A stretch of 47,035 nucleotides of DNA from assembly GCA_002320605.1 (NCBI GenBank), contig DCKG01000008.1, positions 1-47,035 of the forward strand, given 5' to 3'. Below the pieces are notes generated by a model. It saw nothing but the letters and a program-made list of their open reading frames with translations. It was not told the DNA's origin and ran no database searches. Shown piece by piece: positions 18,332 to 25,917 of the stretch. This stretch comes from Bacteroidales bacterium UBA1680 (GTDB taxonomy: Bacteria; Bacteroidota; Bacteroidia; Bacteroidales; UBA932). Each line of letters opens with the position of its first letter. The stretch's first letter is position 1. The position numbers and the translations under genes are program-made.

Positions 18332-19594
18332 TTATTTAAGTTCGTTGAGGGCCTCTATCGGCTTTACCTTGGCGGCCTTCCTAGCAGGGAAGAAGCCTGC
18401 CAGAACCCCAGCCACGATAAGCACCACGGTAGCCCCTATTGCCACCCCGACGCTCACGGTCGAATCCTTGAATATGTACATTCTCTGCACGCCGATGTCC
18501 AGCACCTGCTGTCCGATCGTGGAATCCATTATCTGGCAGGAGATTATGCCGCATATCATGCCTATGTAGCCGAAGAATGCGGTTATGACTATGCTCTCGA
18601 CTATCACGAGCTTTATTATCGACCATGGGGTGGCGCCTAGAGCCTTCCTTATGCCGAATTCGTGGATGCGCTCCCTAACGGTGATGAGCATTATGTTCGA
18701 CACTCCCACGACTCCGCTGAGGAGGGTGAACAGGCCTATTATCCAAAGCATGGTTTTTATGATGTTCATGACCTTGTTCACCTGCAGGTTATCGATGACG
18801 CTGTTTGAGATCCACAGAGTCCTGTCATCGTCAGGAGCGTAACCGTGAGCGTTGTTGTAGTCTTTCTTATATTGCTTCATGAAATCCTCATTGGCCTTCT
18901 CCGTGTTCAGCCCGTGGTACGAGAATATGATGGAATACATCTCGCTGCCGTAGTAAACATCCGAGAAAGTCGTTGACGGGATGTCCATCTGCATGAGGTC
19001 GGCATCCGTGTTGCTTTGGAACACGCCAATTACCTTGTACGCCAGATGCCCGACTTTGATGTACTGCCCGATTATTGCGAGGCTGTCAAGAGGGGCGGGG
19101 AGAAACATAGCTGCGGCATCATCTCCGATGAGTATGACTTTTCTGTGCTGCTGGATGTCCAGCTCGTTTATTTTTCTTCCTGCGATGATGTCCCTGTCTC
19201 TTGCCGCATAGTGGACGGGACTTACTCCGTTAATCTCGACGTTGCTGCTCATGTCGCGGAAGCTAGCCGTGTCCGATTTCCAGTAGTCTGCGCTCACTGC
19301 GTCAACGACATTCTTGTAGTCTGTTTCCGTCCTTTTGGCATCGAAATCTTTCAGCTCGGTCCATGTTCCTTCGTTAATCCCGTTGTATGCCTTGCTGGTA
19401 GATCCGCCATAAACCTGCATGGTGTTCACGTCGATGTTCCGGTTGTTGTTCACCATGGCGTTCATCAGGCCGTTGCCGGCGCCAAGCAGGGCGATGAGCA
19501 TGAATACGCCCCACGCCACCGCGAATCCCGTCAAGGAAGTACGCAGTTTGTTTTGCTTCAAGGTACCGATTATTTCATTGAATATGTCGAACAT
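18332..19594 (-). CDS. MacB-type ABC transporter permease 1
   Basis: A 420-residue paralogue of the following permease with the same plan: N-terminal helix (LTGFAVAWGVFMLIALLGAG), periplasmic MacB_PCD domain and three C-terminal helices. The coupling loop VRERIHEFGIRKALGATP is present. Two different MacB-like permeases with one ATPase are common in Bacteroidota exporters. The gene follows the ATPase by 7 bases, and its stop (TAATG) overlaps an ATG that leads into the second permease. Substrate is unknown; peptides, lipoproteins and small toxic compounds are all possible for this family. Confidence 0.93.
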   Translation of the reverse strand: MFDIFNEIIGTLKQNKLRTSLTGFAVAWGVFMLIALLGAGNGLMNAMVNNNRNIDVNTMQVYGGSTSKAYNGINEGTWTELKDFDAKRTETDYKNVVDAVSADYWKSDTASFRDMSSNVEINGVSPVHYAARDRDIIAGRKINELDIQQHRKVILIGDDAAAMFLPAPLDSLAIIGQYIKVGHLAYKVIGVFQSNTDADLMQMDIPSTTFSDVYYGSEMYSIIFSYHGLNTEKANEDFMKQYKKDYNNAHGYAPDDDRTLWISNSVIDNLQVNKVMNIIKTMLWIIGLFTLLSGVVGVSNIMLITVRERIHEFGIRKALGATPWSIIKLVIVESIVITAFFGYIGMICGIISCQIMDSTIGQQVLDIGVQRMYIFKDSTVSVGVAIGATVVLIVAGVLAGFFPARKAAKVKPIEALNELK

Positions 19595-19601
19595 CGCTCC
19601 C

Positions 19602-20324
19602 TTATTTCATTATGCTGTTTTCTCCGAACGGAGAAGCATTGTGATCCACGTTATCCTCGACTTTGCCGATTATCCCGTCTTTGATATGGATGATTTTATT
19701 CGTCTCGTTTGCGACCCCGCTCTCGTGCGTCACGACGATCATCGTCACGTCCTCCTCCTTGTTGACGCGCTTGAGCAGTTCCATGACTTCCAGGCTAGTT
19801 TTTGAGTCAAGTGCCCCAGTAGGCTCATCGGCTAAGATTATCCGGGGGTGAGTTATCAGAGCCCTTGCGATGGCGACTCTCTGCTTCTGGCCTCCGGACA
19901 TCTCGTTCGGGAAATGTTCTGCCCAGTCGGTCAGGCCCATCTTGTCGAGATATTCCATTGCCTGACGATGCCTCTCGCGCCTTCCGATGCCCCTGTAGAA
20001 CAGAGGCAGCTCCACATTCTCGACGGCGGTCTTGAAGTTGATGAGATTGAAAGACTGGAATATGAAGCCTATGGTGTGGTTGCGGTAGCTGGCTGCCTCC
20101 CTTTCGCTCAGCCCCTTTATCAGCCTTCCGTCCAGCCAGTATTCGCCGCTATCGTAATTGTCGAGTATTCCAAGAATGTTCAGAAGCGTAGATTTACCGC
20201 TTCCGGAAGCTCCCATGATGGATACGAATTCCCCTTTCCCGATTTCCAAGTCAATACCCTTCAGCACATGAAGCGGCTGCGCGCCGAAATATGTTTTGTT
20301 TACGTCCTTTAGGTCTATCATCAT
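19602..20324 (-). CDS. ABC transporter ATPase of the MacB/LolD type
   Basis: Nucleotide-binding subunit of 240 residues, first gene of the exporter operon. Visible motifs: Walker A GASGSGKST (about 38-46), Q-loop FIFQSFNL, ABC signature MSGGQKQRVAIARAL, Walker B with the catalytic Glu RIILADEPTGALD, D-loop and H-switch VVTHES. These place it in the LolD/MacB/FtsE group, which drives mechanotransmission instead of transmembrane passage of the substrate. All motifs are intact. The untranslated leader is about 170 bases if the promoter at 20500-20531 is used. Confidence 0.95.
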   Translation of the reverse strand: MMIDLKDVNKTYFGAQPLHVLKGIDLEIGKGEFVSIMGASGSGKSTLLNILGILDNYDSGEYWLDGRLIKGLSEREAASYRNHTIGFIFQSFNLINFKTAVENVELPLFYRGIGRRERHRQAMEYLDKMGLTDWAEHFPNEMSGGQKQRVAIARALITHPRIILADEPTGALDSKTSLEVMELLKRVNKEEDVTMIVVTHESGVANETNKIIHIKDGIIGKVEDNVDHNASPFGENSIMK

Positions 20325-20423
20325 GAGTCAGTCGTTTTTAGAAATAACAAACTTTTTATAAATACGCTGGATTTTGGGAAATGTAACCATGTCATTTTAA
20401 AGTGCCGATTGCTCCCACCTGCT

Positions 20424-20451
20424 GCATCTTCGTGGAATTGGCAAAAGATGC
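20424..20451 (-). promoter_or_regulatory. Hairpin in the leader of the MacB operon
   Basis: GCATCTT (20424-20430) and AAGATGC (20445-20451) form a 7-base-pair stem in the predicted leader transcript of the exporter operon. Its role is unknown; a stem of this length can arise by chance, so it is a weak feature. Confidence 0.25.
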
Positions 20452-20464
20452 GATATTTAGTGAA

Positions 20465-20531
20465 ATTGTCTTGACAACCAAATAGTTTATCTTTGTTGGC
20501 AAAGATAAACTAATCTTAGCTCATGCGCAAA
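20465..20531. promoter_or_regulatory. Divergent promoters inside a perfect palindrome (MacB operon and helicase)
   Basis: A perfect 13-base-pair inverted repeat (20483-20495 and 20500-20512, loop TTGG) holds TATCTTTG on each strand, a full match to the -7 consensus TAnnTTTG. Minus strand: TTTG at 20531-20528, 20 bases, TATCTTTG at 20507-20500, a perfect Bacteroides promoter for the exporter operon. Plus strand: ATTG at 20465-20468, 19 bases, TATCTTTG at 20488-20495, one mismatch, leading towards the helicase gene with a leader of about 225 bases. The palindrome could also bind a dimeric repressor that would block both promoters. The rest of 20325-20728 shows no coding potential. Confidence 0.6.
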
Positions 20532-20728
20532 CTTCTGGGTATGAATATTTGTAGAGACAGTAAGACTTTCTTCACTACTTCCTGCCAGAAGGATTCATAT
20601 GGATTTTCCAAGAGATAGGTAGAATATTTGATATCAGCATAATTTTACTATTTTTGTCATGCAAACATAGATGGCAGAAAAACACGCTGCAAATCTAAGG
20701 TTTGCTATTAGACGGAAATCATTCAATT

Positions 20729-23700
20729 ATGGCAAAGGATTTCGGACTAACCTGGTGGGGACGGCGCTGGCTGGATTCCCTCACGCACATAGACTTCGCG
20801 AATAGGATTCCCCGAGGTGCGCGATATGCCCGTAACGGCAGTGTACGGGAGATTGTCTTTACAAGGGATGGTATCATCAAAGCACGAGTAAAAGGAACCC
20901 GGCCTTCACCATATAAAATTGAGATTCAGGTCCCGCAATTCCCGGAAGAAAAGAAATGCAAACTGATTAAAGCACTGTCGGAACATCCAGCCCTTCTGTC
21001 TCGCCTGCTGAACAAGGAACTGCCGGAGGAAGTGCTACCCATGTCCGTAAAATGCGGATTGAAAGTGTTCCCCGCCTCTTGGAAAGACTTAGGAATGCAT
21101 TGCAGCTGCCCCGACTGGGCCGTTCCATGCAAGCACATAGCTGCCGTCATCTACAAAGTGAGTCAGGAGATTGACAATGACCCTTTCCTTGTATTCAAGA
21201 TACACGGTCTTGACATCCCTGCCGAGGTGGAAACTCTCGGCATCAAACTCGGCCACGATGAAACGATGGCTATAGAAAAGACGGTTAGTCTGCTCAGGGT
21301 CGATGAAGGACCGGCAAGCCAAAGGCCTTGGGTACCTGACCTTTCCACTATCCCGAACCTTACGGATCGGCTCACCGACATCTTGGACGAAGACCCACCC
21401 TTTGAAAAAGGCTTTCGTGAAAAGTATCGTCGCCTCATTCGCCGGGCGCAGCGTTCACTTTCTAAAATGGAATCTAGAGGATTAATTATCAATCCTATAC
21501 GTCCTTCGTCTGAAGTAAGGATTTTGTTTGACGACGACCTAGAGATTCTGGGAGAAATCTCCGAGGTCGGAAGGAAAATCGGCAAAGTCCAATCCGGCGT
21601 ATTCATAGAGTCTCTGAGGGAGTGGGAGGCTCTTGATCGCTCTCTCATGCAACCCTCCGCCGAGACGGTTTTCAACATCTACCGCCTAGCAAGAATATTG
21701 GTTCTTAATGGCTGCGTAGTGCCACAAATCCTTGAAACGCCCGACGGCTCCTTCAAAATCATTTGGGGGCCTGCGCTGATGGATCCTGCGGTGAAACTGC
21801 TGACGGAAGAAGCCATAGCTGCGGCTTCTAATCTGGCTTTGTTTGGGAGCAAACAGCCGTTGAAGGATGCCGGGCTTCGTATTTTGGAAGCATTCATCAC
21901 CATCCTTCTTCAAGAAAGCGAACACCCATCTGACGACACGCTCAGCGACCTATTCTTTTGTGGCAGCGTTGTCGCCTTCAACGGCATCGGCGAGCGGGGG
22001 ATTCCTGGCAGCATTAAAGTCTGGCTGTCACCTTTCAAGATAGCGGACTCTTCCTACAAACCATTCCTGCAAATAGAAGATACTGGCAAAGGATTTAGCC
22101 TGGATTTTGGTTTTGTCATAAAAGGCCGGGACGTGCCTCTGCGAAATATCCTTGCTCGGAAAACCTATGAAGCGGACCGGTTCAAGATGCTGTCCCAGCT
22201 GAGTCTGGTATTCCGACATGTCAAGAAAGCGTCGGCTTGGGTGGATGGCGGGGCAAAGAAACCGATGGGGCTCAGTGACAAGCAGTGTTTTGATTTCCTG
22301 CGTGACATCGTCCCCGTGGTGCGCCTTCTTTCTGTGCGGGTGATACTTCCAAAAGGATTGGAAACTCTCCTGCATCCTAGGCCTAGCCTCCGTATTGGCA
22401 AAAAGGCATCCGCGGGGAAAACTTTCATCCGTGCCGAAGATCTGCTGGATTTCAACTGGGTGGTGGCTATCGGCGGAGTTTTCATCCCCGAGAAAGAGTT
22501 CCATTCGCTTGTCAAGGAAGCAAGAGGGCTTGTACGCTTCAAATCTTCCTTCTTCTGCGTTGACGATGAGGATTTGGAACGCATCAACAAGGCTTTTTCG
22601 TCGTCCTGCGGCCCTGGGGGAATGCGCATTCTGCAAGCAGCTCTCACAGGAGAGTACGACGGCGCCGAGGTTTCTCTCACGGACGAGGTGCGGGATCTTA
22701 TTCGTTCTCTCACCGCCACGCCTGACGAACCCGTGCCCGAAGGCATCAAAGCCGCACTACGGCCTTATCAGAAAAGAGGATATTCTTGGATGTACAAGAA
22801 CTGGCGCTTAGGATTTGGAAGCATCATTGCTGACGATATGGGCCTTGGGAAGACGCTGCAAGTGATAACCTTCCTGCAAAAGCTGAAAGATGAAGGCGCA
22901 CTGGAAAGGAAAAAGGCTCTGATTGTTGTTCCAACCGGGCTTCTGGCAAACTGGGAGACGGAATTGGATTGCTTCGCTCCTAGGTTATCCCATTTCCGTT
23001 ATCACGGACCCGGACGTCGCTTGCAGGGGTTCGATGCTGATGTTCTCCTAACTTCTTATGGAGTCGCCCGTAGTGATGCGGAGACGATTGGGAAGTTGAA
23101 ATGGGAAGTTGAAGTCATTGACGAAGCCCAAAACATCAAAAATCTCGGTACCGCCCAGACAAAAGCGGTTAAGTCAATACCCTCCGAATCTAGAATCGCA
23201 ATGAGCGGAACACCAGTGGAGAATAGGCTGAGCGAATACTGGAGCATTATGGACTTTGTGAACAAAGGGTACTTGGGCACTGCCCAAAAATTCAAAGAGC
23301 AATATGTCGTTCCCATTGAGGCGCAGGGTGACCAGGCTGTAGCGGAACGATTCCGGAAAGTGACCGCCCCTTTCATGATGCGCCGTTTGAAAACCGACAA
23401 GAGCGTCATTTCCGACCTTCCAGACAAGGTCATCCGCAACTTCAACCCTACCATGACGCCCTCTCAGGCTGCCCTGTACGAACAAGTCGTTCATGAATAT
23501 ATGGCTACGCTGAAAGGCGTGAGCGGAGATGACAACAAGACGCTTTTCAAGCGTCAGGGGATTGTGCTTCAGATGATTCTGGCGTTGAAGCAGATTTGCG
23601 ATCATCCGTCATTATTCCTGAAGGACGGGAAGTCAGATATGGATCGCTCAGGCAAATGCGGTATGCTTGCCGATTTAGTTCGTAGCATCGTTGAAAGCGG

Positions 23701-24169
23701 AGACAAGGTACTCATCTTCACCCAGTTCAAGGAAATGGGAGACTTGCTGCAGGTTATTCTGGAGAAAGAACTTGGACACCGTCCTCTCTTTTATCATGGT
23801 GGATGCTCACTTAAGCAGCGCTTGGAAATGGTGGATCGATTCCAGAACATCCGCAGCGAACAGGTCTTCATCCTTTCCCTGAAGGCGGCTGGAACCGGCC
23901 TGAACCTGACTGCGGCCTCGCACGTGATTCATTTCGACCGCTGGTGGAATCCGGCCGTCGAAGCCCAGGCAACAGACCGCGCCTATCGCATTGGCCAGCA
24001 TAAGAACGTAATGGTCACCTTTTTTGTCACGGCAGGCACCTTCGAAGAAAAGATTGACAACATGATATCTGAAAAGAAGGCTCTCGCAGACCTCACCGTC
24101 GCATCCGGAGAAAGCTGGATAGGGAAACTCTCCGATGCGGAACTAAAAGACTTGTTCAGTATTTCGTGA
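20729..24169 (+). CDS. SWIM zinc-finger SNF2-family helicase
   Basis: A 1146-residue DNA translocase of the SNF2/Rad54-like superfamily 2. The start is the ATG of MAKDFGLTWWGRRW; the frame is open for nine more codons, but only to a TTG. The N-terminal part has the pattern of SWIM proteins (FGLTWWGRRWLDSL, RGARYARNGSV) and a SWIM zinc finger CxC-x6-CxH (CSCPDWAVPCKH, about 125-136). The motor follows: Walker A DDMGLGKT (about 702-709), DEAQ box VIDEAQN (about 798), SGTPVENR, and in the second lobe AAGTGLNLTAASHVIHFDRW and RAYRIGQ. In many bacteria the SWIM protein and the helicase are separate neighbouring genes; here they are fused. All motor motifs are intact. It is probably involved in transcription or DNA repair. 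Confidence 0.93.
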   Translation: MAKDFGLTWWGRRWLDSLTHIDFANRIPRGARYARNGSVREIVFTRDGIIKARVKGTRPSPYKIEIQVPQFPEEKKCKLIKALSEHPALLSRLLNKELPEEVLPMSVKCGLKVFPASWKDLGMHCSCPDWAVPCKHIAAVIYKVSQEIDNDPFLVFKIHGLDIPAEVETLGIKLGHDETMAIEKTVSLLRVDEGPASQRPWVPDLSTIPNLTDRLTDILDEDPPFEKGFREKYRRLIRRAQRSLSKMESRGLIINPIRPSSEVRILFDDDLEILGEISEVGRKIGKVQSGVFIESLREWEALDRSLMQPSAETVFNIYRLARILVLNGCVVPQILETPDGSFKIIWGPALMDPAVKLLTEEAIAAASNLALFGSKQPLKDAGLRILEAFITILLQESEHPSDDTLSDLFFCGSVVAFNGIGERGIPGSIKVWLSPFKIADSSYKPFLQIEDTGKGFSLDFGFVIKGRDVPLRNILARKTYEADRFKMLSQLSLVFRHVKKASAWVDGGAKKPMGLSDKQCFDFLRDIVPVVRLLSVRVILPKGLETLLHPRPSLRIGKKASAGKTFIRAEDLLDFNWVVAIGGVFIPEKEFHSLVKEARGLVRFKSSFFCVDDEDLERINKAFSSSCGPGGMRILQAALTGEYDGAEVSLTDEVRDLIRSLTATPDEPVPEGIKAALRPYQKRGYSWMYKNWRLGFGSIIADDMGLGKTLQVITFLQKLKDEGALERKKALIVVPTGLLANWETELDCFAPRLSHFRYHGPGRRLQGFDADVLLTSYGVARSDAETIGKLKWEVEVIDEAQNIKNLGTAQTKAVKSIPSESRIAMSGTPVENRLSEYWSIMDFVNKGYLGTAQKFKEQYVVPIEAQGDQAVAERFRKVTAPFMMRRLKTDKSVISDLPDKVIRNFNPTMTPSQAALYEQVVHEYMATLKGVSGDDNKTLFKRQGIVLQMILALKQICDHPSLFLKDGKSDMDRSGKCGMLADLVRSIVESGDKVLIFTQFKEMGDLLQVILEKELGHRPLFYHGGCSLKQRLEMVDRFQNIRSEQVFILSLKAAGTGLNLTAASHVIHFDRWWNPAVEAQATDRAYRIGQHKNVMVTFFVTAGTFEEKIDNMISEKKALADLTVASGESWIGKLSDAELKDLFSIS

Positions 24170-24183
24170 TAGATTGTTCGTCA

Positions 24184-24206
24184 GCCATTTTTTTCGGCCA
24201 AATGGC
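24184..24206 (+). terminator. Putative terminator of the helicase gene
   Basis: A 7-base-pair stem, GCCATTT (24184-24190) with AAATGGC (24200-24206), begins 14 bases after the helicase stop. A U-tract is lacking on the 3' side, so the call is modest. Nothing coding is seen in the rest of the gap up to 24346. Confidence 0.35.
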
Positions 24207-24346
24207 GCTAAAAGGGCATCTTTGTATACAAACCATTCATCCCGAACTCTGCTCAAACGTTGTAAGGAGCAAATTCCTGCGCATGAAGAACTATGCAGAA
24301 AGCAGTTGTGAGTTGTGGCGAGGACTGGAAAAAGTCTTTTCAGGTC

Positions 24347-25912
24347 TTAAAAAATCTCGTCAATATCTTTCCTGATGAGTTCGGAAGCCTTGCCGGCAGG
24401 GATGAACTTCCATGTGCCGACGATTGAGGGATTGCTAAGGAGCGATGGTGACAAGACAGGGTTGAGTTGCAAATACTGATACAGGATAGTCCTGAACGCT
24501 GGGCCAAGCTCGACAAGTCGAGGCCCTAGGTTTTTCGGATTTATCCCGGCAGCATTTAGAAGTCCTCCGGCACCGGTGGCTCGGTAGGATGTTATGGCTA
24601 CGTTATAGGTGCCGGAAAGACTGAACGCAGATCCGTCGGCCATCCCGGAGATTGAGATGCGTGATCCAGACGGCTTCGTAATGTCCACAGTATAGTTGAT
24701 TCCTGCCGCAGAATCGAAGTTGGCTGGGGACTTTGCGAAATTCAGCTTTGGCACACCTGTCTTCAGATCCTTCCCTTCCTTAAGCAGGAATATGTGCTCG
24801 TCTGAAGTTGTCACCCAGCTGGCATAGCTTTTTTCTAGGTATCTTCGCACCTCGTCGCCTGTCATTTTCAGCACGACGATGCCATTGTCGAAAGGGTAGA
24901 GCCGTCCAGCGACGTCATAATAATGAATGTCTCCTTTTTCTATCGTCCCTCCAATGGAAAGAGGGGCGGCAAATGAGATGTCTACGCCCGGAGATGAGAG
25001 CGCAATGGAATGGTAGAGGTTCATGTAATCGGATGATCCGCAGTAACCATAGCGAGCGGAAAGGTCATCGGAAAGGAATCCGATTTTGCTGTTGACGAAA
25101 GACTTCACAGCTGAGAATTCCGGTAGGAAACGTGTGGAAACACCTTCGTTGGATGCTGAATTCCACACAGACGGGGCTGATGCTTCGAAATGCTTCGATG
25201 CCACCTTGTGACGCTTCACTTTGAGGGTCACCGCAGCATGCCCGAAGTTTCTGGCATAGCTTCCACCGTTTATGATACATGTCGAATCGCTCGTTTTCGC
25301 ATAGGCTCTATGGTCGTGGGCGGCAAGGACGACATCGATTCCGGTGAGGTCTGAAGGAATCTGCTTACCGTCAGACTTCAGGATCACGAGAGCAGGCTTC
25401 TTTGAAGATGCTGCGAGAAGAGCCTCGTAGGAACCGAGAACAGCAACCTTGATGCCGCCTTTAAGCGTGAATATTTTGTAATCAGGACCTTCTATGACAG
25501 AGATGCCTTGCTCCTTAAGCTGAGCAGATACTCGTCTCCATGAAGGGGCGCTGATATCTTCTTGCGAAGGTATGATGGCATCTACGCCTAGGAAAGAAGC
25601 CATGGAAGGGTAGACATGTGGGCTGAGGGTGTCAATGTAATCGTAGTAGAAATTGGCATCGCCTCCCGTAAGCTCGTCGCCGGCATCAATCAGAAGGCTT
25701 GTCCGACCAGCTTTGTCATGCCATTTGCTGATGCTGTCGGACAGTGCCTCAAGTGAGCCGCGGACTTTGCCGCCTTCTGTATAAGGTTCATTGAACCATC
25801 GTCCTTGAACATCATTGATGGACACGATGTCCAAGGTGTGCGTCCCGTTTTTAAGCGTTGCGCAAGAAACCACCGCAAGCATGGCCGCAATGGCAGTGAC
25901 TGTCTTCTTCAT
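24347..25912 (-). CDS. 5'-nucleotidase-like metallophosphatase lipoprotein with degenerate metal site
   Basis: A 521-residue lipoprotein (lipobox Cys17, VVSCATL) with the two-domain plan of the UshA/5'-nucleotidase family: N-terminal metallophosphoesterase domain (about 25-230) and C-terminal substrate domain (about 270-480, with GTYNVAITSYRATGAGGL). The metal site is altered. The usual NDxHG reads NDVQG (Gln36 for His), GD is kept (Asp79), the GNHE/D block reads PSQED (115-119), so its metal Asn and catalytic His are missing, and the last GHxH reads AHDH (199-201). Phosphatase activity is therefore doubtful. It is the last gene of PUL2, 5 bases after the metalloprotease, and may serve as a binding protein or have changed chemistry. 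Confidence 0.82.
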   Translation of the reverse strand: MKKTVTAIAAMLAVVSCATLKNGTHTLDIVSINDVQGRWFNEPYTEGGKVRGSLEALSDSISKWHDKAGRTSLLIDAGDELTGGDANFYYDYIDTLSPHVYPSMASFLGVDAIIPSQEDISAPSWRRVSAQLKEQGISVIEGPDYKIFTLKGGIKVAVLGSYEALLAASSKKPALVILKSDGKQIPSDLTGIDVVLAAHDHRAYAKTSDSTCIINGGSYARNFGHAAVTLKVKRHKVASKHFEASAPSVWNSASNEGVSTRFLPEFSAVKSFVNSKIGFLSDDLSARYGYCGSSDYMNLYHSIALSSPGVDISFAAPLSIGGTIEKGDIHYYDVAGRLYPFDNGIVVLKMTGDEVRRYLEKSYASWVTTSDEHIFLLKEGKDLKTGVPKLNFAKSPANFDSAAGINYTVDITKPSGSRISISGMADGSAFSLSGTYNVAITSYRATGAGGLLNAAGINPKNLGPRLVELGPAFRTILYQYLQLNPVLSPSLLSNPSIVGTWKFIPAGKASELIRKDIDEIF

Positions 25913-25917
25913 ATGGG

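Noticed and set aside
24221..24232. Perfect palindrome TTTGTATACAAA
   Set aside because: About eleven 12-base palindromes are expected by chance in the window, and it does not sit at a recognisable promoter.
24166..24375. 69-codon plus-strand frame after the helicase
   Set aside because: It overlaps the helicase stop and the 3' end of the metallophosphatase gene, has no family pattern and crosses a hairpin.
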